Source: Setophaga petechia (taxonomy: Eukaryota; Chordata; Aves; Passeriformes; Parulidae). Taken from it: a DNA stretch of 64,000 nt. A program made the translations under genes and the position numbers. Shown one piece after another: positions 9,701-18,884 of this stretch; position 1 is the first letter of the stretch; each line of letters opens with the position of its first letter. The DNA lies in the NCBI GenBank assembly GCA_024362935.1, contig JANCRA010000117.1, forward strand, positions 806,001 to 870,000, written 5' to 3'. Under the pieces are notes generated by a model. The model worked only from the letters and a program-made list of their open reading frames with translations, did not search any database and was not told the origin of the DNA.

Positions 9701-11431
9701 CCATATCCCCCCCATATCCCATATCCCATATCACACATCTCACATCCCGTATCCCACGTCCATCCCATATTCCACATCCATGCCACATCCCATATCCCAT
9801 ATACGATATCCCATATCCCAGATCCCATATCCAACATCCCATATTCCATATCCCATATCCCACACCCATCCCATATCCCACACCCCATATCCCATATTCA
9901 CCCCATATCCCAGACCCCATATCCCACACCCATCCCATATTCCATATCCCATATCTCATATTCCACATCCCATATCCCATATTCACCCCATATTTCAGAC
10001 CCCATATCCCACATCCATCCCACATCCCACATCTCACATCACACATCCCACATCCATCCCACATCCCAGACCCCATATCCCACACCCATCCCATATCCCA
10101 CATCCCATATCCCATATCCCATATCCCATATTCCACATCCCATATCCCATATCCGCCCCATATCCCAGACCCCATATCCCACATCCATCCCACATCCCAC
10201 ATCCATCCCATATCACAGACCCCATATCCCACACCCATCCCATCTTCCATATCCCATATCCCATATTCACCCCATATCCCAAACCCCATATCCCACATCC
10301 ATCCCATATTCCACATCCCATATCCCATATTCACCCCATATCCCAGACCCCATATCCCACATCCATCCCACATCCCACATCCATCCCATATCCCAGACCC
10401 CATATCCCACACCCATCCCATATCCCATATTCACCCCATATCCCAGACCCCATATCCCACATCCCATATCCATCCCATATCCCATATTCACCCCATATCC
10501 CACATCCATCATCCCCTGAGCACTGGGAATGCCCCAGCCCCATGTCCCCCATGTCCCTCCCGTGTCCCTCCCGTGTCCCTCCCGTGTCCCTCCCGTGTCC
10601 CCCCATGTCCCTCCCGTGTCCCCCCCCGTGTCCCCCCCGTGTCCCTCCCGTGTCCCTCCCATGTCCCCCCATGTCCCCCCGTGTCCCCCCGTGTCCCCCC
10701 GTGTCCCCTCCCCCGTGTCCCCTCCCCCGTGTCCCCTCCCCCGTGTCCCCCCATGTCCCTCCCGTGTCCCCCCATGTCCCCCATGTCCCTCCCGTGTCCC
10801 CCCATGTCCCCCCCGTGTCCCTCCCATGTCCCCCGTGTCCCTCCCGTGTCCCCCCGTGTCCCCCCATGTCCCTCCCATGTCCCCCCGTGTCCCCCCGTGT
10901 CCCCCATGTCCCTCCCGTGTCCCCCCGTGTCCCTCCATGTCCCTCCCGTGTCCCCCCATGTCCCCCATGTCCCTCCCATGTCCCCCCATGTCCCTCCCAT
11001 GTCCCCCCCATGTCCCTCCCGTGTCCCCCCCGTGTCCCCCCGTGTCCCTCCCGTGTCCCTCCCGTGTCCCCCCATGTCCCTCCCGTGTCCCCCCGTGTCC
11101 CTCCCGTGTCCCCCCGTGTCCCCCCGTGTCCCCCCATGTCCCTCCCATGTCCCCCCGTGTCCCCCCGTGTCCCCCATGTCCCTCCCATGTCCCCCCATGT
11201 CCCTCCCATGTCCCCCCATGTCCCTCCCGTGTCCCCCCCGTGTCCCCCCGTGTCCCTCCCGTGTCCCTCCCGTGTCCCTCCCGTGTCCCCCCCATGTCCC
11301 TCCCGTGTCCCCCCGTGTCCCTCCCGTGTCCCCCCCATGTCCCTCCCGTGTCCCCCCGTGTCCCCGTCCCCATACCTGGAGATGAATTTGTCCTTCCCGC
11401 AGGGCACCGCGCCCCCCGTGCTCAGCTCCAT
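693..11431 (-). CDS. RASSF2: RASSF2 gene, coding exons 1-9 (last exon off the window)
   Basis: Ras-association domain family member 2 is a non-enzymatic adaptor and tumour suppressor. It binds activated K-Ras through an RA domain and MST1/2 kinases through a C-terminal SARAH helix, and it shuttles to the nucleus. Nine exons with GT-AG borders and compatible phases join into 299 codons. Residue positions agree with the known 326-residue protein: a conserved N-terminal region (1-124), a basic stretch [10 protein letters not shown] near 160, the RA domain at about 174-265, and the start of SARAH from about 272. The sequence matches RASSF2 better than RASSF4 or RASSF6, especially [11 protein letters not shown] and [10 protein letters not shown]. 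The final ~27 residues, ending the SARAH helix, are not in 1-692 and must lie to the left. Every intron between coding exons contains tandem or AT-rich repeats. Identification is from remembered family sequence, not a search. Confidence 0.94.
1240..1762. repeat. 11-bp minisatellite (CTGGGAATGGA-type) in RASSF2 intron 8
   Basis: About 45 tandem copies of an 11-bp unit ACTGGGAATGG with A/T variants (ACTGGGAATAT, ACTGGGAATGA). The array is open in several frames on both strands, so the long apparent ORFs here are artefacts of the repeat. It fills about 40% of the intron between exons 9 and 8. Confidence 0.95.
1935..2012 (+). mobile_element. CR1 LINE 3'-tail fragment
   Basis: The run GTGTCCCTGCCATGGCAGGG, followed by a GGTCCCTCCCACCCAAACC tail, is the 3'-terminal consensus of avian CR1 retrotransposons. 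Similar tails lie at 50220 and 53900. It is short, 5'-truncated, and lacks the terminal octamer repeats. Confidence 0.65.
2049..2170 (-). CDS. RASSF2: RASSF2 coding exon 8 (end of RA domain)
   Basis: Encodes residues 225-265: [20 protein letters not shown], then [20 protein letters not shown]. It ends the RA domain and leads into SARAH. The acceptor is GTTGCAG|AGAAG and the donor GAC|GTGAGTG. Confidence 0.95.
2200..2935. repeat. ~20-bp minisatellite in RASSF2 intron 7, part 1
   Basis: More than 35 copies of a unit like GTGGTACCAGCAGTGCCAGG, many carrying a GGTACC palindrome. It starts about 30 bp upstream of the exon 8 acceptor and, with the array at 2950-3220, makes up essentially the whole 1050-bp intron. 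Confidence 0.95.
2950..3220. repeat. 23-25 bp array seeded at the exon 7 donor (RASSF2 intron 7, part 2)
   Basis: About 11 units of GGTTTGGGGCACTCATGCCC type. On the coding strand the intron starts GTGAGCGCCCCAAATCCCCT, and the units repeat TGAGYGCCCCAAA.CCCCT with CA replacing the G before TGAG. The array is therefore a reiteration of the first ~25 nt of the intron, with the GT mutated to AT in the copies. Confidence 0.85.
3221..3272 (-). CDS. RASSF2: RASSF2 coding exon 7 (RA domain)
   Basis: A short 52-bp exon encoding [17 protein letters not shown], a conserved RA-domain block. The acceptor is CCCCAG|ATCG and the donor GGAG|GTGAGCG. The intron downstream begins at once with a tandem array that reiterates the donor-proximal sequence (see 2950-3220). 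Confidence 0.93.
3325..3800. repeat. (TATATC)n and AT-rich repeat copy in RASSF2 intron 6
   Basis: A TATATC hexamer tract at about 3330-3405 is followed by AT-rich DNA. Positions 3610-3786 are nearly identical to 220-390, sharing TGAATACAAATAGATAATTA and GATTTTATACATGTAGCC. This indicates dispersal of an AT-rich element between introns of the same gene. Confidence 0.8.
3854..3955 (-). CDS. RASSF2: RASSF2 coding exon 6 (start of RA domain)
   Basis: Encodes residues 174-207 ([20 protein letters not shown], then [14 protein letters not shown]), the first strands of the Ras-association ubiquitin-like fold. The exon is 102 bp, exactly 34 codons. The acceptor is CCGCAG|ACC and the donor AAG|GTATGG. 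A 30-bp repeat lies about 15 bp upstream of the acceptor. Confidence 0.94.
3971..4085. repeat. 30-bp tandem repeat, about 4 copies
   Basis: The unit contains GGCACTGAGAGCCCTGCCCG. It lies 15 bp upstream (coding strand) of the exon 6 acceptor, so each unit carries a CTCAG trinucleotide context that could act as a weak alternative acceptor. Confidence 0.9.
4430..4600. repeat. Direct duplication, ~77 bp x2
   Basis: Two copies of a pyrimidine-rich segment running from TTTCTTTTTTCCCTCCCTCT to the GTGGTCATT end. Intronic in RASSF2, non-coding. Confidence 0.85.
4868..5013 (-). CDS. RASSF2: RASSF2 coding exon 5 (basic/NLS region)
   Basis: Encodes residues 125-173. The core is [15 protein letters not shown] followed by a basic [19 protein letters not shown] stretch, the segment reported to hold the nuclear localisation signal in RASSF2. 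The acceptor is TTTGCAG|CCCCC and the donor AAG|GTGAGCC. Confidence 0.93.
5035..5815. repeat. Minisatellite occupying RASSF2 intron 4
   Basis: Irregular units of 18-36 bp built on GATCCTGGTGGATCCAAGCC. The intron is 5014-5826 (813 bp) and about 95% of it is this array, leaving only short splice-site margins. BamHI-like GGATCC and GGATCT motifs alternate. Apparent long ORFs are repeat artefacts. Confidence 0.95.
5827..5915 (-). CDS. RASSF2: RASSF2 coding exon 4
   Basis: Encodes residues 95-124 ([20 protein letters not shown] and following). This is the variable linker before the basic/NLS region. The acceptor is CCCAG|GTCC and the donor ACAG|GTGAGCC. The phases (1 in, 1 out) fit both neighbours. 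Confidence 0.87.
6010..7312. repeat. 1.3-kb G/T-rich minisatellite in RASSF2 intron 3
   Basis: Units of 20-60 bp built from GGGGCTGTGTTTTTTGGGG, GATTTTTTGGGACAGGGTT and GGGTCTGTATTTTTAGG. The plus (template) strand is G-rich, so the nascent transcript would be C/A-rich. It ends 15 bp from the exon 3 donor. Confidence 0.95.
7328..7479 (-). CDS. RASSF2: RASSF2 coding exon 3
   Basis: Encodes residues 45-94 with [20 protein letters not shown], then [19 protein letters not shown] and [11 protein letters not shown], nearly identical to vertebrate RASSF2. The acceptor is CTGCAG|GAGG and the donor CACGG|GTGAGT. It is squeezed between two minisatellites: 7490-8110 begins about 11 bp before its acceptor, and the array at 6010-7310 begins about 17 bp after its donor. 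Confidence 0.94.
7488..8115. repeat. 21-22 bp minisatellite upstream of RASSF2 exon 3
   Basis: About 28 copies of ACACAGAAAATGGGAATTTT with variants (GAACATGGG, GAAAACGGG). It begins about 10 bp from the exon 3 acceptor. Beyond 8110 it degrades into a GAATATAAGGATTTTATA-type AT repeat. Confidence 0.95.
8116..8620. repeat. AT-rich degenerate repeat
   Basis: Repeats of ATATAAGGATTTTATATA and pieces of the same AT-rich element seen at 220-390 and 3610-3786, such as CGAATGCAGATTTTATATA. No coding potential. Confidence 0.75.
8679..8754 (-). CDS. RASSF2: RASSF2 coding exon 2
   Basis: Encodes residues 19-44, including [20 protein letters not shown] and LRHRE, a strongly conserved block of RASSF2. 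The acceptor is CCCCAG|GAAT and the donor GAG|GTGAGAG. It begins with one base completing the split codon from exon 1 and ends in phase 0. Confidence 0.93.
9265..9505. repeat. TATATTGT-type repeat in RASSF2 intron 1
   Basis: About 240 bp of TATATTGTTATATATTGTA-like units of 9-20 bp. Non-coding. Confidence 0.85.
9545..10512. repeat. CCCATATCC minisatellite, ~970 bp (RASSF2 intron 1)
   Basis: Units of 10-24 bp composed of CCCATATCC and CCCACATCCAT. On the coding strand this reads GGGATATGGGATATGG, so the pre-mRNA would carry a long series of GGG runs 4-6 nt apart. The motif spacing is compatible with G-quadruplex formation. The long apparent ORFs are artefacts. Confidence 0.95.
10535..11370. 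repeat. CCCGTGTCC minisatellite, ~835 bp, abutting the exon 1 donor
   Basis: Units of 9-11 bp, TGTCCCTCCCG and TGTCCCCCCA. On the coding strand they read GGGAGGGACACGGGGGG, strongly G-rich. The last unit is about 8 nt from the exon 1 donor at 11375. It is contiguous with the previous array, so about 1.8 kb of G-rich repeat follows the first coding exon. Confidence 0.95.
11376..11431 (-). CDS. RASSF2: RASSF2 coding exon 1 (start codon)
   Basis: The ATG is at 11431-11429 on the minus strand and encodes 18 residues ([18 protein letters not shown]) plus two bases of codon 19. The VPCG.DK.IS core is the conserved RASSF2 N-terminus. The first residues differ from the mammalian form, which is usual for this gene. 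The donor is AG|GTATGG. A G-rich minisatellite starts about 8 nt into the intron. The ATG was chosen because it is in frame and gives the expected spacing to the next exon. Confidence 0.85.
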
Positions 11432-11499
11432 GGCCGGGCGGGCATGGGGGGGACACGGCAGGGTCAGGAGAGCCAAAACAGCCACCCTCCTTCGGGGGG

Positions 11500-12100
11500 A
11501 GAAAAATAAAAATGGAAATAAAAATAAAAAATAAAAAATAAAAAATAATGGAAATAAAAAATAAAAAATATAAATGGAAATTAAAAAAAAAGAAATAAAA
11601 ATAAAAATGGAAATAAAAATAAAAATGGGAATAAAATAAAAAATAATAAAAAATGGAAATAAAAATAAAAATGGAAATATAAATAAAAGTATAAATATAA
11701 ATATATTTTATAAGTATAAACACATACATATAATGGAAATAAAAATAAAAATAAAAGTAAAACTAAAACTAAAAATAAAACCAAATTAAAATGAAAATGA
11801 AATGAGTTACAAATTTAAAAGCAATGAAAATAAATCAAAAATAAGAGTAACAGCAAGAATAAAAAGTAACGATAATAAATAATCAAAAGTAATTAAAATT
11901 AAAATTTAAAATAATATAAAATAATAAAACTTTAAATAAATAAATAAAAATTACATTTTAAATAAATAAATAAATAGGAAATGAAAAACTAAACGCAAAA
12001 ATAAAAAAAATTAATAAAATAAATATAATTTAAAGAAATGTAATAAATAAATAGATACAAATTAAAACTAAAACTAAAACTAACGAACTCAATAAATACA
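11500..12100. repeat. A-rich low-complexity tract
   Basis: (AAATAAAAAT)n-like sequence, about 600 bp, just upstream (coding strand) of RASSF2 exon 1. Non-coding. Confidence 0.9.
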
Positions 12101-12104
12101 AATA

Positions 12105-12320
12105 ACCCTCCCCGGGCTGGAAGAGGCTCGGAGGGGCGGGCGGGGCTCGGCGGCTGCTCCGGGACCGAGGGAGATCAGATAAGGACAGAGGCGCCCGAAC
12201 TCACTGAAAATTTAATCCCGGCCGGGATCTCCTTACTCTCCTCACGCCGAATTTGCATTCGCGGCACCCGCGGGTGTCCCAGCGCGGCCGGGGCCGGGGA
12301 TGGGAGGGGGAACGGGAATT
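12105..12320 (-). promoter_or_regulatory. Small CpG-rich block with a GATA motif upstream of RASSF2 exon 1
   Basis: About 200 bp of GC- and CpG-rich DNA (GGGGCGGGCGGGGCTCGGCG) flanked by AT-rich sequence. It contains CAGATAAGG at about 12177-12185, a good GATA-factor site. It could hold a 5' untranslated exon, alternative promoter or intronic enhancer of RASSF2, which is expressed in blood cells. This is inference from composition only. Confidence 0.35.
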
Positions 12321-13439
12321 TTCCTTTTCCCCGATTTTTTTTCTCTTTTCCATCCCCAGAGCTCAAAGGCGCCGGGCTGGGAGCGGCTGCTGCTCCCTTG
12401 GGTCATCCCAAGGGGAATTTCCAGGCAGGCAGAAATTCTGGGCTGATCCTCCACGGGTTTGTGATCCCAGCCGGGATTTTGGGCCACACAAATCCCAGAA
12501 TTTGTGAGGATTTGGTGGGAACCCCAAATCCCACCCGGGACAGGCCCTGGCTCAGAGCTCGGGGGAGTTTTGGGTTTGGGATGCTCAGTTTGGAAATCAG
12601 CTCTCAAAGAGGCCTCAGGATGGGGAACTGGGAGGTGTTCAATGATGAAAAAAGAGGTTTGGGGGTCATGCTTATCTTTGAATGGAAAAATTTAATTTTT
12701 CAGGGTCTTTTCCCTCCCTCTCCTCCTCCTGGAAGAGAAACTGAGGTGAATAAAAAGCGTTTGCGCCTCAGGGCTCTGATTTCCTCCACCTCCCACCTCG
12801 CCATGTGCTTCCTCCCAGCCCCCTGGGACACAAATCCTCCTTTTCCTGAAAGAAAAACCCCAAATTCACCCCAAAATCCAGCCCAGGGCAGTAAAACCTG
12901 CCAGGGGATGAGCCCAAACCCTAAAGCTCCTGCAGGGCTGCAATCCTGGGGGCTCCATCCCACACGCTGGGATAAAAAACTGATTTTCAACAGCAAAAAC
13001 CCCTCAGTGGCAGGAGGGGAAGGGCAGGAAATCGGCCCAGCCCAGCCCTGGGGCTCACAGAAAAAGCAGAAGGAGAAGAAAAATCGCGGAAGAGCAGACA
13101 AAGCTTTGGGTTTCCTGAGGAGCTGCCTGAGTATTCTGGTAAAATGGGGTCAAATTTGGAAAAAATTCAGCAAAATCCGGCACCAAACTTCCTCCTGTGG
13201 CCGCCTCCGTCCATCCTCCCACAGGAATAAATCTCATTTATCCACCACAAATGGAACCAGGAGGGGATTTTGCAGCTGGCTCAAGGGTTTGGGATGAATC
13301 TATGGGGTTTTGGGGCAGCAGCTGAGTGTGGGGTCCCAAATTTGGGGCTCCAGGTGTGAGGGGCAGGAGGGGCAGGAGGGGCATCCCCGGGTGGGGAACC
13401 CCTGGCAAGGGAGGAAAAGCTCTGGGGAGGTTCAAGGGG

Positions 13440-13855
13440 GATTAAAGGACATGAGAGATGTGAAAATGGTGCCAAAAACGCCAAAATGAGTGAAAAGAGC
13501 CCTCCTAGAGCAGCTAAATCACCAAAATGAGTGAAAAGAGCCCTCCTAGAGCAGCAAAAATAGCAAAAGGAGGGAAAAGAACCCTCCTACAACAGCAAAA
13601 TCACCAAAAGGAGTGAAAAGAACCCTCCTGGAGCAGCAAAAAGAGCAAAAGGAGTGGAATGAACCCTCCTGGAGCTGCAAAATCATGAAAGGGAGTGAAA
13701 AAAACCTTTCTGGAGCAGCAAAAACACTGAAGGGAGCGGAAAAAAAACCTTCCTAGAGCAGCAAAACCACAAAAGTGAGCAGAAAAAAACCCTCCTAGAG
13801 CAGCAAAATCATCAAAGTGAGTGAAAAATCCCTCCTGGAGCAGCAGAGCCCAGGG
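13440..13855. repeat. ~50-bp repeat, about 8 copies
   Basis: Unit contains GTGAAAAGAGCCCTCCTAGA followed by GCAGCAAAATCACCAAAA. Copies diverge by several substitutions. It lies between the RASSF2 coding exons and the CpG island. Confidence 0.9.
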
Positions 13856-14194
13856 TGGAGCCCTTGGTACCACTCAGAGCTTTGCTCCAGAGCATCCTGG
13901 AGATGCCCAGGGGCCAATCCCAATCCCAAAATCCCAATTCCCTCGAAGGGGACACGGGGATGAACAGGAGCCATAAAAATCCCCTTTTTGGGGTGGAAGG
14001 GGGAGCTCCAAAGGGCAGGTTCATCCTCCCGTGCCGAGGAGTTTCCTGTTTACACCCCGGCTCTGCCACCTTGGCCTCCGTCATCACATCCCCTTCCTAG
14101 CGCTCAGGAAAGGGGCAAATTCTTCCTTTTTTGGGTCTGCAGAGAAAACCAGGCTGGGAGCGGAGGGGAGAGGCGGCTCCGGGAGCGGGAATCA

Positions 14195-14665
14195 CCCGGG
14201 AGAGGCTGGGATAACCCGGGAAAGGCTGGGAATCACCTGGGAGAGGCTGGGATAACCCGGGAGAGGCTGGGATAACCCGGGAAAAAACTGGAATAACACG
14301 GGAAATGCTGGGATAACCCGGGAAAGGCTGGGATAACCCGGGAGAGGCTGAGATAACCCGGGAGAGGCTGGGAATCACCTGGGAGAGGCTGAGATAACCC
14401 GGGAAAAGCTGGGAATCACCTGGGAGAGGCTGGGACAACCCGGGAGAGGCTGGGATAACCCGGGAGAGGCTGGGATAACCCAGGAGATGCTGGGATAACC
14501 CGGGAGAGGCTGGGAATCACCTGGGAGAGGCTGAGATAACCCTGAAAAGGCTGGGAATCACCAGGGAAAGGCTGGGATAACCCGGGAAATACTGGGATAA
14601 CATGGGAAAGGCTGGGATAACCCGGGAGAGGCTGGGATAACCCGGGAGAGGCCGGGAATCACCCA
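14195..14665. repeat. 20-bp minisatellite (GGATAACCCGGGAGAGGCTG)
   Basis: About 23 copies with variants (GAATCACCTGGGAGAGGCTG). It borders the CpG island at its downstream side in RASSF2 orientation, so it probably lies in intron 1 or the 5' region. Confidence 0.95.
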
Positions 14666-14689
14666 AACCAAAGCGCTGGCCAAGTGGAA

Positions 14690-16110
14690 GTCTCTGCATT
14701 GCTCAACCCCGGCTCTTTGGGCCCGGCTCAGCTCCGGCCCCTCCCGCGCCTCCGTTTCCCCCTCGGAGCTGCCGCGGTTCCGCCCGGCCCGGCCCGAGCC
14801 TCTCCTGGCGCTTTGCAAAGCGCTCTTAGCACAGCTCCGGGGCAAACCGAGCACGGTTCCGGCCCTCTCTGCCTCCTCCGGGCCTGATAAAGCCCGGACT
14901 TGCTCCCCACCCCAAAACCAGCCCCCCTAAACCCCGTCCCGCATCCCGCAGCCCAGCCCGGCCGCATCCGCAGCCCCGCACAGCTCCTGCCCGGCTCCAA
15001 CACAACAAAACAAGGAAAAAAAAGTGGCCAAACCCCCCAAAACCGCGTATTCAGCAGGAGAGCGATGTTCTTCCCTGCTCCTGCAAAGAAATCTGCGGTT
15101 TCTGGGGTTTTTTTGCTGCCTCGGTCCCACCCCGCCCCGGCAGCATCCCCCGCTGGGGCGGGAGGCGCGGATCTGGCGCAGCCGAGCATTGTGGGAATAT
15201 CCCATCCCCGGAGAGGCCGCGATGCTCCCTCCCCGCGGCCCCGGCCGCCTCTCCCCGGCCCGAGGCCGCTCCGGTGCCCGAACATCGCCCGGAGGCGGCG
15301 CCGGGCACGGGCGGAGCGGGGCCGAGCCGAGCGCTCACCCCGAGGCGCGGATCCTGCGCTGGCCGCGGTTCCTGCGCTACTGCCGGGCTGGGATCGCTGC
15401 CCCGGGCCGCATCCCTACGCGGGGAGCGGCGGCCGCTCCATTGTTCCCAGCGCCGCTATTGTTCTCCGGCCCGGCCGCTCCGTCCTGCGGGGCACAGGGG
15501 AAGGGGCAGCGCTCAGCGCCCGCGGAGGGGCCGCGCTCGGGGCTCGGGTCAGCCGGGGACAGCGGGGCCGCGCTCGGGGCGAAGCCCTCGGGAGGAGCCG
15601 GCGGCCGCCAGGGGCTCCGGGCGGGCCCCGGGACAGCGCGGGCGGGACGGGGAGCGAAGGTGCCGAGCCCGGGCAGGAACCGCGGCCGCTCCGGCCCCGC
15701 GCGGGGGCGATGTCGGGGGCGCTCGGGGGGGATGAGGTGACCCCGGGGGTGGGGGACGGATCCCGGAGATCGCGGAGATCCCGGAGATCCCGGAGGTTTT
15801 CCGTGAGCTCCCGGCTGCGGGGGGGCCGCGGCTCAGCCCCGGGGCCGCTCCCGGCGCGGGGGACGGGGATGGGGATGGAGAGCGGGATGGGGATGGGGAT
15901 GGGGATGAGGGTGATGCCCCATCCCGCCCGCACTCACCCGGTGCCGGTGCCGGTGCCGCTCCGCTCGCAGCCGGTGCCCCGGAGGCCGCCCCTGGGCGGG
16001 GCGGGACGGGACGGGGAGGGGCGCGGGCGGGGCCGGGGGTGGCAGAGCAGGGGACACCCCCGCCCTCCCTGGGGACACCCCCGCCCTCCCTGGGGACACC
16101 CCCGTCCCTG
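14690..16110 (-). promoter_or_regulatory. CpG island, probable RASSF2 promoter
   Basis: About 1.4 kb of very GC-rich DNA with abundant CG dinucleotides and several GGGGCGGGG/CCGCCC motifs. It is the only large CpG island upstream of RASSF2 and lies 3-4.5 kb from its first coding exon. Possible 5' untranslated exon donors on the minus strand are GGGGTGAGCGC near 15335 and CCGGGTGAGTGC near 15938. RASSF2 promoter islands are known to be silenced by methylation in cancers. TSS not determinable by eye. Confidence 0.6.
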
Positions 16111-17995
16111 CCTCCCGCAACCGGGGCCAGCCCGGAACCCGCATCCCGGAGGACATCCCGGCCCCAGGATCCCTGCCCGGCTCCGGGATCCCTGCCCGGG
16201 TGCCCGGGCTGGGCACCCCAAGGGATGTCACCTCCGCGAGCCGCGTTGTCCCCGCCCGGACATCCCGAGGGATGCTCCAGGAACGTCCCTGGGCAGGTTC
16301 TGGGTTCCCCAAGGACACCCCGGCTCCAGCTGGGTCGCACCTGAGGAGCGAGGTCTGGAAGGATTCTCCATCCCTGGTGCCAAGAGCGGAGTCCCAGAGG
16401 ACACCTCGTCCCCACTGTCCCCAAAAATGCCCTATTTCCAGTGTTAGGAACAGGATCCCAAAAGGTTCCCCATTCCTGATGGCCAGAACAGGATCCCAAA
16501 AGTTCCCCCATTCCCAGTGTGAGGAACAGGATCCCAAAGGATTCTCCAATCCCACTGCCAAGACCAGGATCCCAAAGGAATCCCCATCCCACGCAGCCAG
16601 GCTGGAAATGCTCCCACAATCAGCTCCAGCTCTGTCCAGAATTCCCAGAGGGAATTTCTGGGCTGCATCCCCCAGGCTGGAGCGGCTGTTTCTGCCCTAA
16701 AAACCCCAAATCCTGGGATATCCAGTGCCAGAGCCGTGCCGGCAGCACAGAGGCTGCTCCCCTCGGCCTCGGGATCCCACCCGGATCCAAAACCGCCCCC
16801 GAGCAGGGATGGAGGAGAAAATAAATTGAAATAAAATCTGCCTGGAGCAGCAGCTGCAGCACTCAGCACTCCCAGGATCGGGGTCCCATCCTGCCCGTCT
16901 GGTTCTGGTGTCCTGGGGAGAGTTTGGGGCAGTTTGGGGGGAATTTGGGGCTGTTTGGAGAGAGTTTGGGGGTGCTCAGTATTCCAGAGGAGCAGCAGCC
17001 GTGTCCCTCCTCCTTTGTCTGCCCCTGACCTTTCCCAGAGCTTTGTGGCTCCTCTGGGCTTTTTTTCTTTTGAAGGAATTTGCCTAGAAACAGCCCACAC
17101 GAAAGGGAAAGGAAAAAAACCCCAAACAAGCCCAAAACAAAGAAATAATCAAAGCAGCTGCTTGAGCCAGACAGGCCTCTCTGCAGGCACAGGCTGCAAT
17201 GGGCCTTTTCCCCAGATTTTCTTGGATTTCTGTGTAAAATATGAGAAGTTCTGGCTCAGGGAGGCACTGACTCGGCAGAAGGGAGCGGGGCTGGGGCAGG
17301 ATTGATATTCCAGCAGCATCTCCAGGGCTGGCAGGGATGAGAGGCCCTTTGTGGTGGGGAGAGAGGACAATGGAGCCGGCCCCAAACCCCAGGAACTGCC
17401 CCCAAACACGGGGAGAGCTTCCCCTGACCCTCAGCTCCTGGGGGCGATGCAAACAGAAAAATAAAAATAAAATAAATAAAAATAAATCTGGGGTTCGGGG
17501 TGGGCACCTGCAGGAGCACAGGGGGATCTTGGCTGTGGAATTGGGGTTAAATCCTGATTTTTGCCAGGTCCTGCTCACTGCAGGGGTGGGAGGGGTAGGC
17601 TGGAGCCTGGAGGAGGGAATGGAGCAGGAATGGGAAGGGATCCCAGGAATGGGCAGGAAATCCCAGGAAGGGACAGGAGTCCCAGGAAGAATCCCAGAAC
17701 AGGCAGAAAAACCCAAGGAAGGGGCAGGAGTCTGTGCCTCTCCCCCATAAATCCAGGAATTCCCTGTGGTGGGAGCTGAGGGGTCCCAAAATCATTTGGG
17801 GGTTGTGGATTTGGGCAGCTCCAAAGCCTCCGGGTTGGGTCTTGCCATCACCTGGATTCTGAAATTAATAATCCATTAATCAATTAATTGGGAAGAAATA
17901 GATCAATTAGGGAGGAATCCTTCCCTTCCAACCCAAACCACTCCAGGATCTGTAATTCCACAATTCACCACCAAAGGAACAATCACTGCATCTAT
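16111..17995. other. Intergenic interval between RASSF2 and SLC23A2
   Basis: Largely unique sequence with a short CCCCCGCCCTCCCTGGGGACA triplet repeat at about 16065-16110 and a degenerate CCAGGATCCCAAA repeat at 16445-16580. I see no exon, RNA gene or long conserved reading frame. Confidence 0.5.
17905..17965 (+). mobile_element. CR1 LINE 3'-end remnant
   Basis: AATCCTTCCCTTCCAACCCA followed by AACCACTCCAGG resembles the CCCTTCCAACCCAAACCATTC terminus of CR1. Very short and diverged. Confidence 0.5.
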
Positions 17996-18002
17996 GCCCG
18001 CG

Positions 18003-18008
18003 TTTATT
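18003..18008 (-). terminator. Candidate polyadenylation signal of SLC23A2
   Basis: TTTATT on the plus strand is AATAAA on the minus strand, in an AT-rich context. It sits at the left edge of sequence that looks like a conserved 3'UTR, with GC-rich intergenic DNA to the left. Confidence 0.5.
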
Positions 18009-18884
18009 TATACTGAACAGCTTTAAAAATACAGAATAAAATAGCTTTATCTACTATTATTCACAACATCTGGTCCAAATATTACATTTTTAAATATTTA
18101 GTTGTTTAATGAAGCAATGTTAGAAAAAAAAAAAAAAAAGGAATAATAAAAAAAAAATCAGTAAAAGAATTACACATCTCAGAACAAGAACAACAAAAAA
18201 TAATCGAACAGAAAACCCCCCCAAAAATAAACTTTTGCTGTTGAACAAAAAAAAGTTTTACAGCCAAAGTCAGTCACGAAAAGTCATGGGAAAAAAAAAA
18301 AAGGAAATTTATCCCCACCGCCTAAGAACAGTCAATAGTTTGTTATGCCAGAGGTTGTTCTGAACAGACAAACACAGAATGCCCGGGCTGGCAGCACGGG
18401 GGGCACAGAGGGCACAGAGGGCACCAGAGCCACCCCGGGGCCACCCCAGCCCCAGCCAGGAGCACCCGGGGGCCCCGAGCCCACCCCGACCTCAGCCAGC
18501 CCCGGGACCCCCAAAAACACAAAACTGCACCCAGAGGGGCTGAGCTGCAACCAGGAGAGACCCCACAGAGCCAGGAGAGACCCCACAGAGCCAGGAGAGA
18601 CCCCACAGAGCCCCGCTCGGAACGGGAGAGAAAGGGGAGAAAAGAGAGAAAAAAGAGAAAAAATCCGATTGTGGTGGGAGAGGGGAAGGTGCGGGGTCAG
18701 CCGGGCTGCTCAGGCGGGGGAGGCACCCAAGGGCTCGGGCAGAGCAGCAGGGCCGGGCACGGCTGGCACCACCCGGGCAGGGCTGGCACCACCCAGGCTG
18801 GCACCACCCGGGCAGGGCTGGCATCCATGGGTTGGCACCACCCAGGCTGGCACCACCTGGGCTGGCACCACGAGCTCGTCCCCA

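Noticed and set aside
693..11431. Assignment to RASSF4, RASSF6 or RASSF5
   Set aside because: The RA-SARAH junction [11 protein letters not shown] and the linker exon [15 protein letters not shown] are specific to RASSF2 as I know the family.
9334..11534. Open frames of up to 683 codons on both strands (Pro/His and Gly/Trp-rich)
   Set aside because: Produced by the CCCATATCC and CCCGTGTCC minisatellites, whose units lack stops. No start context, no domain, intronic in RASSF2.
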